A stretch of 64,000 nt of DNA. Source: Flavobacterium piscis. GTDB lineage: Bacteria > Bacteroidota > Bacteroidia > Flavobacteriales > Flavobacteriaceae. The notes beneath the pieces were generated by a model. The model did not search any database and was not told where the DNA came from. It worked only from the letters and a program-made list of their open reading frames with translations. This document shows positions 17,165 through 25,653 of this stretch, one piece after another. Position 1 is the stretch's first letter; each line of letters begins with the position of its first letter. The DNA lies in NCBI RefSeq assembly GCF_001686925.1, contig NZ_LVEN01000005.1, forward strand, positions 62,001-126,000, in the 5' to 3' direction. The position numbers and the translations under genes are program-made.

Positions 17165-18295
17165 TTATTGTACACATCTAAAACCAATATGATTTGCCGG
17201 TGATTTATAGTCGCCTTTTCCTCTGGTGCCTACCATATAACGGGTACAATATTGGTCTGTACATAAAAATGATCCTCCTCGTTGTACTTTTTTAGGTAAA
17301 TTAGGTTCTCCCGGATCGTAAGATGATTCGGGGCCTTGCGGATTTTTAGCCACTTTACCACTTTGTTTTAAAATATCATAATAATCTGCGGTATACCAAT
17401 CGTTTGTCCATTCCCATACATTTCCTCCAATATCGTAAAGTCCATACGAATTTGGTTCAAATTGAGCAGTTGGAGCGATGCCAATATAGCCATCTTCACC
17501 CGTATCGCCTTTTTCTATTGGGAAATGGCCTTGATAGATATTGGCTTGAAATTTTCCTTTTGGTTTTAAAGTATTTCCCCAAGCGTACAATTGTCCTGAT
17601 TTTCCACCGCGAGCTGCAAATTCCCATTCGGCTTCAGTAGGTAATCTTTTGCCTGCCCATTTGGCGTATGCTGCCGCATCATCATATGAAATTTGAACAA
17701 CAGGATAGTTGCCTCTTCCTTTGATAGAGCTTCCGGCTCCTTCAGGATGCCTCCAGTCTGCTCCCTTAGCGTAGCTCCACCATTGCATATAATTGTTTAA
17801 ATCTACTGTAGCAGGAGTAGGAGTAAAAACTGCTGATCCGGCTACTAAATTTTCCAGTGGTGCATCAGGATATTCTTCATGAGTTGGTTTTATTTCGGCT
17901 AGTGTTACATAACCTGTAGCTTTTACAAAAGCTTCAAATTGGTCGTTGGTCACTTCGGTTTGATCCATATAAAAACCATCTACATAAACCTGATGTATAG
18001 GTGCTGCATCTTTTGTAACCCCTTTTATACTGCATAAACTTTCGTCTTCGACATTGCTTCCCATAGAAAATTCTCCGCCTGGAATCCAAACCATTCCTTT
18101 AGGTGCTTTATTTAGAGGTGGTTTGTTCTTATTCTCGATTGTAGGTTTAAACAAAGATGCATCCGAAACAGGGGTTTCGGCACAATCCATCGCAGCTGAT
18201 TTTTGTTTTGGAACAAGAATTTTATTGTAGCCATAAGCAATCGAAATGATAGAAATTGTGAGAATTGCTAAAATCCAATAAGTTTTGTTTTTCAT
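17165..18295 (-). CDS. formylglycine-generating-enzyme (SUMF1) family protein, membrane-anchored
   Basis: 376 residues. An N-terminal hydrophobic segment (about 7-24) acts as an anchor or signal. The FGE-sulfatase domain runs from PKGMVWIPGGEFSMGS to the C-terminus, with VDGFYMDQTEVTN, PVVQISYDDAAAYAKWAGKRLPTEAEWEFAARGG and NVWEWTNDWY. Near the C-terminus, GGSFLC(345)TDQYC(350)TRY keeps two cysteines five residues apart, the spacing of the catalytic pair in genuine FGE (human Cys336/Cys341), and GFRC closes the domain. It may activate sulfatases in the periplasm, but no sulfatase is adjacent. GldJ/GldK-type relatives lack this pair. Confidence 0.88.
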   Translation of the reverse strand: MKNKTYWILAILTISIISIAYGYNKILVPKQKSAAMDCAETPVSDASLFKPTIENKNKPPLNKAPKGMVWIPGGEFSMGSNVEDESLCSIKGVTKDAAPIHQVYVDGFYMDQTEVTNDQFEAFVKATGYVTLAEIKPTHEEYPDAPLENLVAGSAVFTPTPATVDLNNYMQWWSYAKGADWRHPEGAGSSIKGRGNYPVVQISYDDAAAYAKWAGKRLPTEAEWEFAARGGKSGQLYAWGNTLKPKGKFQANIYQGHFPIEKGDTGEDGYIGIAPTAQFEPNSYGLYDIGGNVWEWTNDWYTADYYDILKQSGKVAKNPQGPESSYDPGEPNLPKKVQRGGSFLCTDQYCTRYMVGTRGKGDYKSPANHIGFRCVQ

Positions 18296-18378
18296 TCTGG
18301 TTTGATTTTGTAGTGATCAGTATAATAGAGGATAAAGTTAAAAAATAACTTTTAATTATAGTTATCCTATAGAATTAA

Positions 18379-19317
18379 TTATTCTTTTTCAACATCTACA
18401 ACTTCATATTTGTTTTTACCATCAACCTGAACGGGTTGGTAATAGGTTTCTCCAAATTTGACATATTTTACCTCTCCAATTGTAACTTCTTCACCACCTT
18501 CAGGTAAGTTGTCTACAACTGTTCCTGCTGTTGGTGGGACAACTTTATAATTGCTGCCCTCTTTTTCATAATACGTTCCTCCATAGTAATAATTATTGAC
18601 GGTTCCGGTATTGACTGTTTCAGCACCGCTGGGTATATTATTAACCGTTCCTCCTACAGGGGCTGGAACGGCTGTATAGCCTCCGCTAGTTGGAGTGTAC
18701 CAAACACCCTGATCATAGTGATATTGAGTGCTTTCAACACTTACCACAATTGCTGTAACAGCCAAAGTAGCTACAAAAAATCCCCAAGGGTGCCAAACTG
18801 GACCCCAATAAAAGGGAGTATAAGGATGAAAATAATAAGGATGGTAAGCACGATATCGATAACCGCCATATACATACGGCGGACGGACATAAGGTCTGAC
18901 ACCGGGTCTTACTACTGTGTTACGATTGTTGCGAACATGAACACTGTTGTTGACATTGATGTTTACATTATTTCTGTTTCTGTTGACGGTATTACCGCTA
19001 ATATTGGTGTTTCTATTTCTATTATTAGTAACGTTATTGCCTCTATTAGTGGCATTATTACCTCCAATTTTAGAATTTGAGTTAGTAGGTCTTGTGATTT
19101 TGGTTCCAGAATTGTTTGCTCCTGGTCTTGTGGTATTAGCAGGTCTTTTTACGGTTGGCCTCGGCTGATTTGCAGGTCTAGCCTGAGCTGCTGTTCCGCC
19201 TCTGTGTGCACCACCCCCGCCATGACGTTGCGCAATACTATCAATTGAAATCAAAAAAAATGATCCCAGTAAGCATATAGTTGCTGTATTTCGAAGTGAT
19301 TTTTTTATGTTTTTCAT
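18379..19317 (-). CDS. exported DUF6515-like protein with Asn/Arg-rich low-complexity region
   Basis: 312 residues with a signal peptide (about 1-29, ending SIDSIAQ). Residues about 35-135 are extremely rich in Asn, Arg, Thr and Pro (NRGNNVTNNRNRNTN-type). Residues about 135-175 are Tyr/Pro/His-rich, a hydrophobic helix follows (FFVATLAVTAIVVSVES), and the C-terminal half has two GGTxYxK(V/P)-like repeats (NNYYYGGTYYEKE and EVKYVKFGETYYQPV), the DUF6515 pattern. The function is unknown; an envelope location is inferred. Confidence 0.75.
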   Translation of the reverse strand: MKNIKKSLRNTATICLLGSFFLISIDSIAQRHGGGGAHRGGTAAQARPANQPRPTVKRPANTTRPGANNSGTKITRPTNSNSKIGGNNATNRGNNVTNNRNRNTNISGNTVNRNRNNVNINVNNSVHVRNNRNTVVRPGVRPYVRPPYVYGGYRYRAYHPYYFHPYTPFYWGPVWHPWGFFVATLAVTAIVVSVESTQYHYDQGVWYTPTSGGYTAVPAPVGGTVNNIPSGAETVNTGTVNNYYYGGTYYEKEGSNYKVVPPTAGTVVDNLPEGGEEVTIGEVKYVKFGETYYQPVQVDGKNKYEVVDVEKE

Positions 19318-19399
19318 TTTCAGCGTTTTAGATTAGTTAAAGTTATTAAAAATAATAATTGCTATACGAAAATAGAGACGAAATTTTATGTGATATAAT

Positions 19400-20626
19400 T
19401 TATAATGAAATATCCCATTGAATTCTGAAACGCCATCCTTGTTCAAGAGGCAGACTTTTATCCTGAAAACTAAAATAACTAAACTCAGATGTAAGTTTGT
19501 TTTTGTGTCCTTTAAAAAACCAGTTGAAAGCAATTGTTGTTTCATCTTGCAAGTTCTGTCTTATGGTGTTATCAGGTCTGAAGGCAGCATGTCTTGCAGC
19601 CATTTCCAGGTGTTGTGGCCACCATTTAAAAGCATTATGAAAAAAATATCCTGCCTGCACATAATACCCTTTTAGAGTTGTTGTGTCATCATCATTTAGT
19701 TTATCGATGATTTTTTTGGTGTGCCATTCGCTTTGCCAGGAAAAACCACGATACATAAAGGCAGTTTCAACATTCCACTGATTCACACGATACTCACCGG
19801 GAAGTCCGTTTTCGTAACCATCCAAAGAGCCTCCGCCTGATTGCGAAAATCGTGTATACGGACTCCGATTTGTTAGTCCTGAAAAGGCAATAATTGGAGT
19901 TGGCTTTTCATGAAATTCCAGATCGCTTCCTTCAAAATCAAGAAATCTTCCTAAAAAATTCCATTGAGCCCTGCCAAAATACATTAAATTATTGTCGTCA
20001 TTAGCAGTATTTCCACGCCCTGTTCCTGTTAGCGCCGCAGCCCAATAATTAAAATCAGCAATACCACGACCTTTTAAATGCCCGTAAACTTCAACTCCCA
20101 TTTGTCTGTCTACAGTAAATTCCCTGTTGATGAAGGAACGATCTACAGTTTGTTGCTCACCACTACTTATAAAGCGTTCGCGCGTATATTCAACTTTCCA
20201 CTGACCGACCTTAAAACTCATCCATTTCCATTTTTCGATCATGATTCTAAAATCCAGTAAATTAGACTGGCTCAATTCATACTCCCAATAATATTGTAAC
20301 CAGGGTTCAAATGCGTGGCCGCCAACTTTTAATCTGGCACGATTAATTTTGAAAGTCGTTTGTTTGTCCTGGCTATAATCATCATAAGTAAGCGGATCCT
20401 GATCGTTAGGAGTTGAAAATCGAAACTGTAAACGGCTTTGTAACTGAAAAAGAAATTTATTGTCTTTGGTACGTAATTCAATTCCTTTATCTCCATATCT
20501 AAAAGTAATAATCTTGCTTGTGTCTTTTTCGAACTGTGCCTGAACAGAAATGCTTAGAAAAAATAATAGGATTAAGAGCAATTTTTTTTGGAGATATATT
20601 ATTTTATCTGGATGATACATAAGCAT
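19400..20626 (-). CDS. phosphate-selective porin OprO/OprP-family outer-membrane protein
   Basis: About 408 residues from the ATG at 20626; another ATG lies at 20620, and an upstream TTG (20641) seems unlikely. A signal peptide (KKLLLILLFFLSISVQAQ) precedes an aromatic-rich beta-barrel: LQSRLQFRFS, NRARLKVGGHAF, RQMGVEVYG, WNVETAFMYRGFSWQSEW, ending RFRIQWDISL with the C-terminal hydrophobic strand of porins. The porin O/P family forms anion channels; phosphate selectivity is not proven here. A decayed beta-barrel gene lies directly upstream. Confidence 0.85.
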   Translation of the reverse strand: MLMYHPDKIIYLQKKLLLILLFFLSISVQAQFEKDTSKIITFRYGDKGIELRTKDNKFLFQLQSRLQFRFSTPNDQDPLTYDDYSQDKQTTFKINRARLKVGGHAFEPWLQYYWEYELSQSNLLDFRIMIEKWKWMSFKVGQWKVEYTRERFISSGEQQTVDRSFINREFTVDRQMGVEVYGHLKGRGIADFNYWAAALTGTGRGNTANDDNNLMYFGRAQWNFLGRFLDFEGSDLEFHEKPTPIIAFSGLTNRSPYTRFSQSGGGSLDGYENGLPGEYRVNQWNVETAFMYRGFSWQSEWHTKKIIDKLNDDDTTTLKGYYVQAGYFFHNAFKWWPQHLEMAARHAAFRPDNTIRQNLQDETTIAFNWFFKGHKNKLTSEFSYFSFQDKSLPLEQGWRFRIQWDISL

Positions 20627-20658
20627 GATTTGGTTACACAATTTGATACTGATTTATA

Positions 20659-21195
20659 TTAGTTAGTTCGTCTAGAATTCTTTGCAATTCCTGATTCTAT
20701 TCCCCAGCTATCATAAAAATTCCATTTAATATCATAGCTAAAAGTTCCAAAAATTCCCAACCTTTTAGGATTTCATAACCGTATTCTGTTCCGGCACGAG
20801 TTAAGGGATAATCTTCTTCTTTGTCAAATTCGCTCCATATTCCTAATAAAAAACTCCGGTGTTCGTTGAGTTTATAAACTCCCATAAGTGCAGCAGCAAT
20901 AGGATAACTTCTTTCTACAGTTTATTTGTCTTCGCCGCTTTCGAGATTTTTTTCGACTTTAAATTTTTCGATTATAAAATCAGTATGTAAACCAATAGCC
21001 CATTTTTTGCTTATATAATAAGTATAAGCAACCCTGTTTCCTTCGTCATCTCTTCCTTCAAAAATATGAACATGATTTATTGGTATTCCAATTGATGATG
21101 TGGCGTAAAAGGTGCTGTAATTTCGCTTTCCTGCGCATAGCTTATTTCATAGCAAAACAGCACAAGAATGAATACTAAATTTTTTGTAAGTATTA
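20659..21195 (-). pseudogene. decayed exported beta-barrel-like gene
   Basis: Reading the minus strand, a coherent protein is spread over three frames. It starts with a signal peptide (NLVFILVLFCYEISYAQ) without a usable ATG, runs through ESEITAPFTPHHQLEY, shifts frame into YATSSIGIPINHVHIFEGRD, then meets an in-frame TAA (GEDK-stop-TVERSYP) near 20922-20924. It continues through GVYKLNEHRSFLLGIWSEF and shifts again near 20740 into GTFSYDIKWNFYDSWG, ending in SRRTN at 20659. Frameshifts and a stop inside recognisable sequence indicate a pseudogene, probably once co-transcribed with the porin. Confidence 0.8.
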
Positions 21196-21518
21196 TATTT
21201 AAATAAAAAGAACTACTTATTTATAAAAAAGAGCATTTATAAAAAAAAATAAAATTGAAAGTAAAGGATTCACATTGTACTAATAATTTGAGCAAAACAT
21301 GAATTTTATATTTGTAACTATTTGTAATAAAGGCTTGTAGTACGAAGTTAGTAAAATTCTGTTAATGATTTTATTTTTCGTGTAAAAAATAATTAGCGCT
21401 TTTCTTTCAAATTTAATTCCTGAAAAATGAAAGAATGCAAACAGATTGATATAAATCATATTCACATTCAAGTATTATAATTAAATTTGCAATCGAAAAA
21501 CACACACACAACACTCTT
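21196..21518. other. AT-rich spacer upstream of pyrD
   Basis: No supported gene. It holds only the pyrD promoter: TAAATTTG at 21482-21489 is a good -7 box, about 30 bases before the pyrD ATG. Confidence 0.5.
21482..21489 (+). promoter_or_regulatory. -7 box of the pyrD promoter
   Basis: TAAATTTG matches TAnnTTTG; the predicted start near 21494 gives a leader of about 25 bases. Confidence 0.5.
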
Positions 21519-22553
21519 ATGTATAAATTGATAATTCGCCCGATACTTTTTTGGTTTGATCCGGAAGAAGTACATTATTTTACTTTTTCATTTGTTAAAT
21601 TTATTTCAAAAATCCCAGGAGTTTCATCAATTATAAAATCAATATATGAAGTAAAAGATACTCGTTTAGAACGTGAAGTTTTCGGAATTAAATTCAAAAA
21701 TCCGGTAGGTCTTGCAGCAGGATTCGACAAAGATGCCAAGCTATACAAAGAGTTTTCTGATTTTGGATTTGGATTTATAGAAATAGGAACTGTAACACCG
21801 GTTGGTCAGGAAGGAAATCCTAAAAAACGTTTGTTTAGATTGAAAGCAGATCAGGCGATTATTAACCGAATGGGTTTTAATAACGGAGGTGTTCTAGAAG
21901 CCGTAGAACGTTTAAAAAAGAATTCAGGAGTTTTGATAGGAGGAAACATCGGAAAAAATAAAGTTACTCCAAACGAAAATGCCGTAGACGATTATATCAT
22001 TTGTTTTGATGCACTGTTTGATCATGTAGACTATTTTGTTGTGAATGTAAGTTCTCCAAACACTCCAAATTTAAGAGCTTTACAAGATAAAGAACCGTTA
22101 ACGGCTTTGTTACAAACGCTGCAAAACAGAAATGTAGAAAAGCAAAAAACAAGTACTCAAAAAATAAAACCAATACTTTTAAAAATTGCTCCGGATCTTA
22201 CAGACGAACAATTATTAGATATTATTGATATTGTAAAAACTACTCAAATTGCGGGTGTAATTGCTATCAATACTACGATTTCAAGAGAAGGTTTGCAATC
22301 TGAAAATCAAACTGAAATGGGAGGTTTATCCGGAAAACCATTAGCGAAACGTTCTACCGAAGTAATTCGTTTTTTATCTGAAAAAAGTAATAAAGCGTTT
22401 CCAATTATCGGGGTAGGAGGAATACATTCTGCAGATGATGCCATCGAGAAACTAAACGCAGGAGCAAGTCTGGTACAATTGTACACTGGATTTATTTACG
22501 AAGGCCCGGCTTTGGTAAAAGCGATCAATAAAAAGGTTTTAGAGCAATTGTAA
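21519..22553 (+). CDS. pyrD: dihydroorotate dehydrogenase (quinone), class 2
   Basis: 344 residues. The N-terminal helical extension ([20 protein letters not shown]) is the membrane-contact part that marks class 2 enzymes. [28 protein letters not shown] and [11 protein letters not shown] (with the catalytic Ser of class 2) follow, and [11 protein letters not shown] plus [16 protein letters not shown] bind the FMN phosphate. It oxidises dihydroorotate to orotate and passes electrons to quinone at the inner membrane. Its 3' end overlaps the convergent DUF3307 gene by 15 bases. Confidence 0.96.
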   Translation: MYKLIIRPILFWFDPEEVHYFTFSFVKFISKIPGVSSIIKSIYEVKDTRLEREVFGIKFKNPVGLAAGFDKDAKLYKEFSDFGFGFIEIGTVTPVGQEGNPKKRLFRLKADQAIINRMGFNNGGVLEAVERLKKNSGVLIGGNIGKNKVTPNENAVDDYIICFDALFDHVDYFVVNVSSPNTPNLRALQDKEPLTALLQTLQNRNVEKQKTSTQKIKPILLKIAPDLTDEQLLDIIDIVKTTQIAGVIAINTTISREGLQSENQTEMGGLSGKPLAKRSTEVIRFLSEKSNKAFPIIGVGGIHSADDAIEKLNAGASLVQLYTGFIYEGPALVKAINKKVLEQL

Positions 22554-23255
22554 AAGCAACGACTGAACAATTAATCCGGTAAGAATAGCGGCTCCAAAAC
22601 TAATCAAAGTACCAATTAAAACATATTCGGTAAGTTTTCTGTCTTTGGCTTCTTTTAAATCACCAAATCTAAAAATAGACTTTGCGGCCAATAAAAATCC
22701 AATGGCTTCAAAATGTCCGGTTAAGATAAAACAGAATACAAATAAACGCTCTAATATACCAATGTAGTTTCCTGCTTTGGCGAGTGAATTGTCATGCTGG
22801 CTATTTTCGCTTTCCGGATTCCAGATCGAAATAATCGTTTTAATGATAATTGAAGTTGGTTTTGTAATAAATAAAACTCCCGTAATAAGTATCCAAAACT
22901 GATTATTAAACCAGAGAAAATTAATTGTTTCGCCTTTATAAAGAAGTACAACGGCAAGTAAAACTAAAATATGAGCAATTTGGTCTAAAACAAACCAGCT
23001 GCGTTTTGTTTTCTTTTTTTGGAAATTAAGTTTGGTCAGATCAATAATTCCGTGAGTGACAGCAATTAAAATCGCATAAGGTAGGAATCGAATTTCCCCA
23101 ACCAAAATTGCAGCAAGTATGCAGTGTAAAAGAACATGAAGATATAAGTAAATACTTTTATGTTTTTTAGCTTCTTTATCGGCTACCCATGAGTTGGGCT
23201 GCCATATAAAATCGCCTAATAAATGTGCTAAAAGTAGTTTTATAAATAAAATCAT
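22539..23255 (-). CDS. DUF3307 integral membrane protein
   Basis: 238 residues with about six hydrophobic helices. The N-terminus [25 protein letters not shown] is the DUF3307 signature with conserved H, D and Q in the first helix, and [12 protein letters not shown] is a second conserved block. Its start codon overlaps the SatD stop by four bases (ATGA), so the two are translated together. The function of DUF3307 is unknown. Being always made with SatD suggests it is a membrane partner or the target of SatD control (inference). Confidence 0.85.
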   Translation of the reverse strand: MILFIKLLLAHLLGDFIWQPNSWVADKEAKKHKSIYLYLHVLLHCILAAILVGEIRFLPYAILIAVTHGIIDLTKLNFQKKKTKRSWFVLDQIAHILVLLAVVLLYKGETINFLWFNNQFWILITGVLFITKPTSIIIKTIISIWNPESENSQHDNSLAKAGNYIGILERLFVFCFILTGHFEAIGFLLAAKSIFRFGDLKEAKDRKLTEYVLIGTLISFGAAILTGLIVQSLLLQLL

Positions 23256-23866
23256 GGCGTTGTAAGTTGTTTTATCTGTATTCTAAAATAACGATCTAAT
23301 TGTAATACCAAATCAAACTGAGCGCGCTTTTGCCTTCTGCTTACTGCAGCCTGATTAATACCTAATTTTTGGCCTAGCTCTTCTTGCAACAACGTGGGAT
23401 TTTCTATTGCGGCGGCTACAAATTCAGCTTGCTGTGCAAGCCAGTGGTCCATAAAGGTCAAAGCCAGCTGAATCATGAGGTTTATCTTTTCATCAAAAAC
23501 CATATCACCTGTGCGCATGGCTAAAGTTACTTTTTGTTTTTTTAAAGTTTCAAAAAGTTCTCCCGAATGTATAAAGGCGCTACCATTACTTTCGGATATT
23601 TTTTCGGCATTATGCGTTTTATCTCCAAAACCGATACTCATTCTGGCATCTAATTTTATAGCCTTTAAATGCGCTTTGATTAAAATAGCAGAAAACAATG
23701 CTTCTTCGGGATTTTTGATCTCGATCTGGAACTCGTCACCCCGGTAAACTTCCCATTGGCTTGGTGTTGCTCCAAACCGGGACAGGATTGTTTTCAAATC
23801 CTCTACCCAATGTTTAGAGTTTTGTTGCCTTGAACCGATAATATCTCCAGTAATTACGCTTGTCAT
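23252..23866 (-). CDS. SatD-family protein with C-terminal helix-turn-helix
   Basis: 204 residues. The first 85 residues carry VITGDIIGS (Asp8), YRGDEFQIEI (Asp44, Glu45) and ARMSIGFG (75-81), in the same order and spacing as the metal Asp, GGDEF/GD hairpin and SIG strand of nucleotide-cyclase palm domains. Residues about 158-181 (LLQEELGQKLGINQAAVSRRQ) form a helix-turn-helix, so DNA binding is likely. SatD was named in the Streptococcus sat operon, but its function is not known. It is the first gene of a two-gene operon with DUF3307; twin palindromes lie upstream. Confidence 0.85.
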   Translation of the reverse strand: MTSVITGDIIGSRQQNSKHWVEDLKTILSRFGATPSQWEVYRGDEFQIEIKNPEEALFSAILIKAHLKAIKLDARMSIGFGDKTHNAEKISESNGSAFIHSGELFETLKKQKVTLAMRTGDMVFDEKINLMIQLALTFMDHWLAQQAEFVAAAIENPTLLQEELGQKLGINQAAVSRRQKRAQFDLVLQLDRYFRIQIKQLTTP

Positions 23867-23871
23867 AATTC

Positions 23872-23879
23872 AAATATAA
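23872..23879 (-). promoter_or_regulatory. -7 box of the satD promoter
   Basis: CAAATATA on the plus strand is TATATTTG on the minus strand, ending five bases before the satD ATG (23866): a near-leaderless transcript. Confidence 0.5.
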
Positions 23880-23902
23880 TTAAAAATAAATAAATTTTAA
23901 TA

Positions 23903-23946
23903 TTACAAATATATGTAATAAAATAATTTATTACATATTTATGTAA
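23903..23946. promoter_or_regulatory. twin TTAC-N8-GTAA palindromes, candidate satD operator
   Basis: TTACAAATATATGTAA (23903-23918) and TTACATATTTATGTAA (23931-23946) are 16-base near-perfect palindromes whose starts are 28 bases apart. They lie just upstream of, and over, the -33 region of the satD promoter. The SatD helix-turn-helix makes autoregulation the simplest explanation. The rest of the 23867-24161 spacer shows nothing else. Confidence 0.55.
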
Positions 23947-24161
23947 TAAATGTAAATATCGCTTTTTAAAGTAATACTAAACATTATTACAATTTTAAAG
24001 AGTACTATATGATAATTTAAGCCTATATGATTTTATTTCAAGGATTCATGTGTCACAGCTAAATGAACTTATGTAACTTATTATGGTAAAAAAATAACAC
24101 CGACAGTTTTTTTTATTTCTTTAAAAAAGAAACTAACTTAGCCTTCACTAAAGAATAAGCT

Positions 24162-25028
24162 TTGAATAAAGAAATCAAGATTATCGAATGTCCGCGTGAT
24201 GCTATGCAAGGTATCAAAACTTTTATACCTACTAAAAACAAGGTTTCTTATATACAAGCTCTACTTCGTGTAGGCTTTGATACAATTGACTTTGGGAGTT
24301 TTGTGTCGCCAAAAGCGATTCCGCAAATGCAGGACACGGCCGAGGTTTTAGCACAACTTGATTTATCGCAAACGACAAGCAAATTGCTGGCTATAATTGC
24401 CAATACGCAAGGAGCGGCATCGGCGGCAGAACATGAACCTATTCAATACTTAGGATTTCCTTTTTCGATTTCTGAAAACTTTCAGATGCGAAATACCCAT
24501 AAAACCATTGCTGAATCTTTAGTAACATTAGAAGAAATTCTTGAAATCGCCGATAAAAAAAATAAAGAAGTAGTAACCTATCTTTCAATGGGTTTTGGAA
24601 ATCCGTACGGAGATCCTTGGAATATTGAAATCGTTGGTGAATGGACAGAAAAGCTAGCCGGAATGGGTGTGAAAATTTTATCACTTTCAGATACTGTTGG
24701 AAGTTCTACACCAGAAGTAATTACCTATCTTTTTTCGAACCTGATTCCAAAATATCCTGAAATAGAATTTGGGGCACATTTGCATACCACTCCAACTACT
24801 TGGTTCGAAAAAATCGATGCAGCATCAAAAGCAGGCTGTACCCGTTTTGACGGCGCGATTCAGGGTTTTGGCGGATGCCCCATGGCTACAGATAAACTAA
24901 CAGGAAATATGCCTACAGAAAAACTGATCTCTTATTTTACATCTAATAAAAAAAATACGGGTTTAAATTCTTTAAGTTTTGAAAGTGCTTATAACGAAGC
25001 TTCTAAATTATTTGGCAAATTTCATTAA
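24162..25028 (+). CDS. hydroxymethylglutaryl-CoA lyase
   Basis: 288 residues, TTG start (no ATG fits; the conserved N-terminus IIECPRDAMQG begins six codons in). The HMGL-like TIM barrel shows the catalytic Arg (CPRDAMQG), FGSFVSPKAIPQM, GFGNPYGDPW, LSDTVGSSTP, the metal-binding HLHTT and the C-terminal GGCPMATDKLTGN loop with the catalytic Cys. It splits HMG-CoA into acetyl-CoA and acetoacetate, the last step of leucine degradation. It appears monocistronic. Confidence 0.93.
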   Translation: MNKEIKIIECPRDAMQGIKTFIPTKNKVSYIQALLRVGFDTIDFGSFVSPKAIPQMQDTAEVLAQLDLSQTTSKLLAIIANTQGAASAAEHEPIQYLGFPFSISENFQMRNTHKTIAESLVTLEEILEIADKKNKEVVTYLSMGFGNPYGDPWNIEIVGEWTEKLAGMGVKILSLSDTVGSSTPEVITYLFSNLIPKYPEIEFGAHLHTTPTTWFEKIDAASKAGCTRFDGAIQGFGGCPMATDKLTGNMPTEKLISYFTSNKKNTGLNSLSFESAYNEASKLFGKFH

Positions 25029-25101
25029 GAAATTTAGTATATTTACTTATAGCAGATAATAAGTAATAACATTCTGTGTTATTTAGAAATATAACCTACA
25101 C

Positions 25102-25653
25102 ATGAAAGCAACATTTATAAAGAGAATCTCGAGGATATTATTTTTATCATGCTTGTTTTTATCATGCTCAAGCGATTTAGATTTTGACCAGGCCAAAGAT
25201 TTAAAACTAGAACCTGTTTTTGTCACAAATCTGGCTTATTTTGATGTTCCTGCCACTCAGCTTATAAACGATGGAAGTTTAGCGTTGTATCCTGATGTAA
25301 CTGCATTTGGTGCTTTTAAAGATGAATATTTTACAGATCATCTGGTAAAAACAGAACTTAATTTTGAAATTGAAAATACCATAATTAGAGCGTTTAGAAT
25401 TGATCTCATCCTTCTCGATGCCAGTAATCAGGTGCTTGAAACGAATTCCTATAATGTTCCGGCATTTTCAGGAACCTCAAATGTTATTAAATTTCCAACT
25501 GAAGTATTTGAAGGTCAGAGATTAGAACTCTTAAAAAGAACTGCTAAATTGGGTTTCCTCGTGACAATGGCGCCCGGACCTCCATTAGATCAAAATAGTA
25601 TAGGTAATCTTAAATTCAGATCAGGCGCAACCGTTTATATGAAAGTCGAATGA
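25102..25653 (+). CDS. hypothetical lipoprotein
   Basis: 183 residues with lipoprotein signal LFLSCLFLSCSSDLDF (lipobox Cys about residue 22). The mature part is mostly beta-strand-like with no recognisable domain. It overlaps the following DUF5723 barrel gene by four bases, so it is probably an accessory lipoprotein of that outer-membrane protein. The function is unknown. Confidence 0.75.
   Translation: MKATFIKRISRILFLSCLFLSCSSDLDFDQAKDLKLEPVFVTNLAYFDVPATQLINDGSLALYPDVTAFGAFKDEYFTDHLVKTELNFEIENTIIRAFRIDLILLDASNQVLETNSYNVPAFSGTSNVIKFPTEVFEGQRLELLKRTAKLGFLVTMAPGPPLDQNSIGNLKFRSGATVYMKVE

Noticed and set aside
21280..21471. 63-residue minus-strand ORF upstream of pyrD
   Set aside because: AT-rich spacer with low-complexity Phe/Ile/Asn content and no recognised domain.
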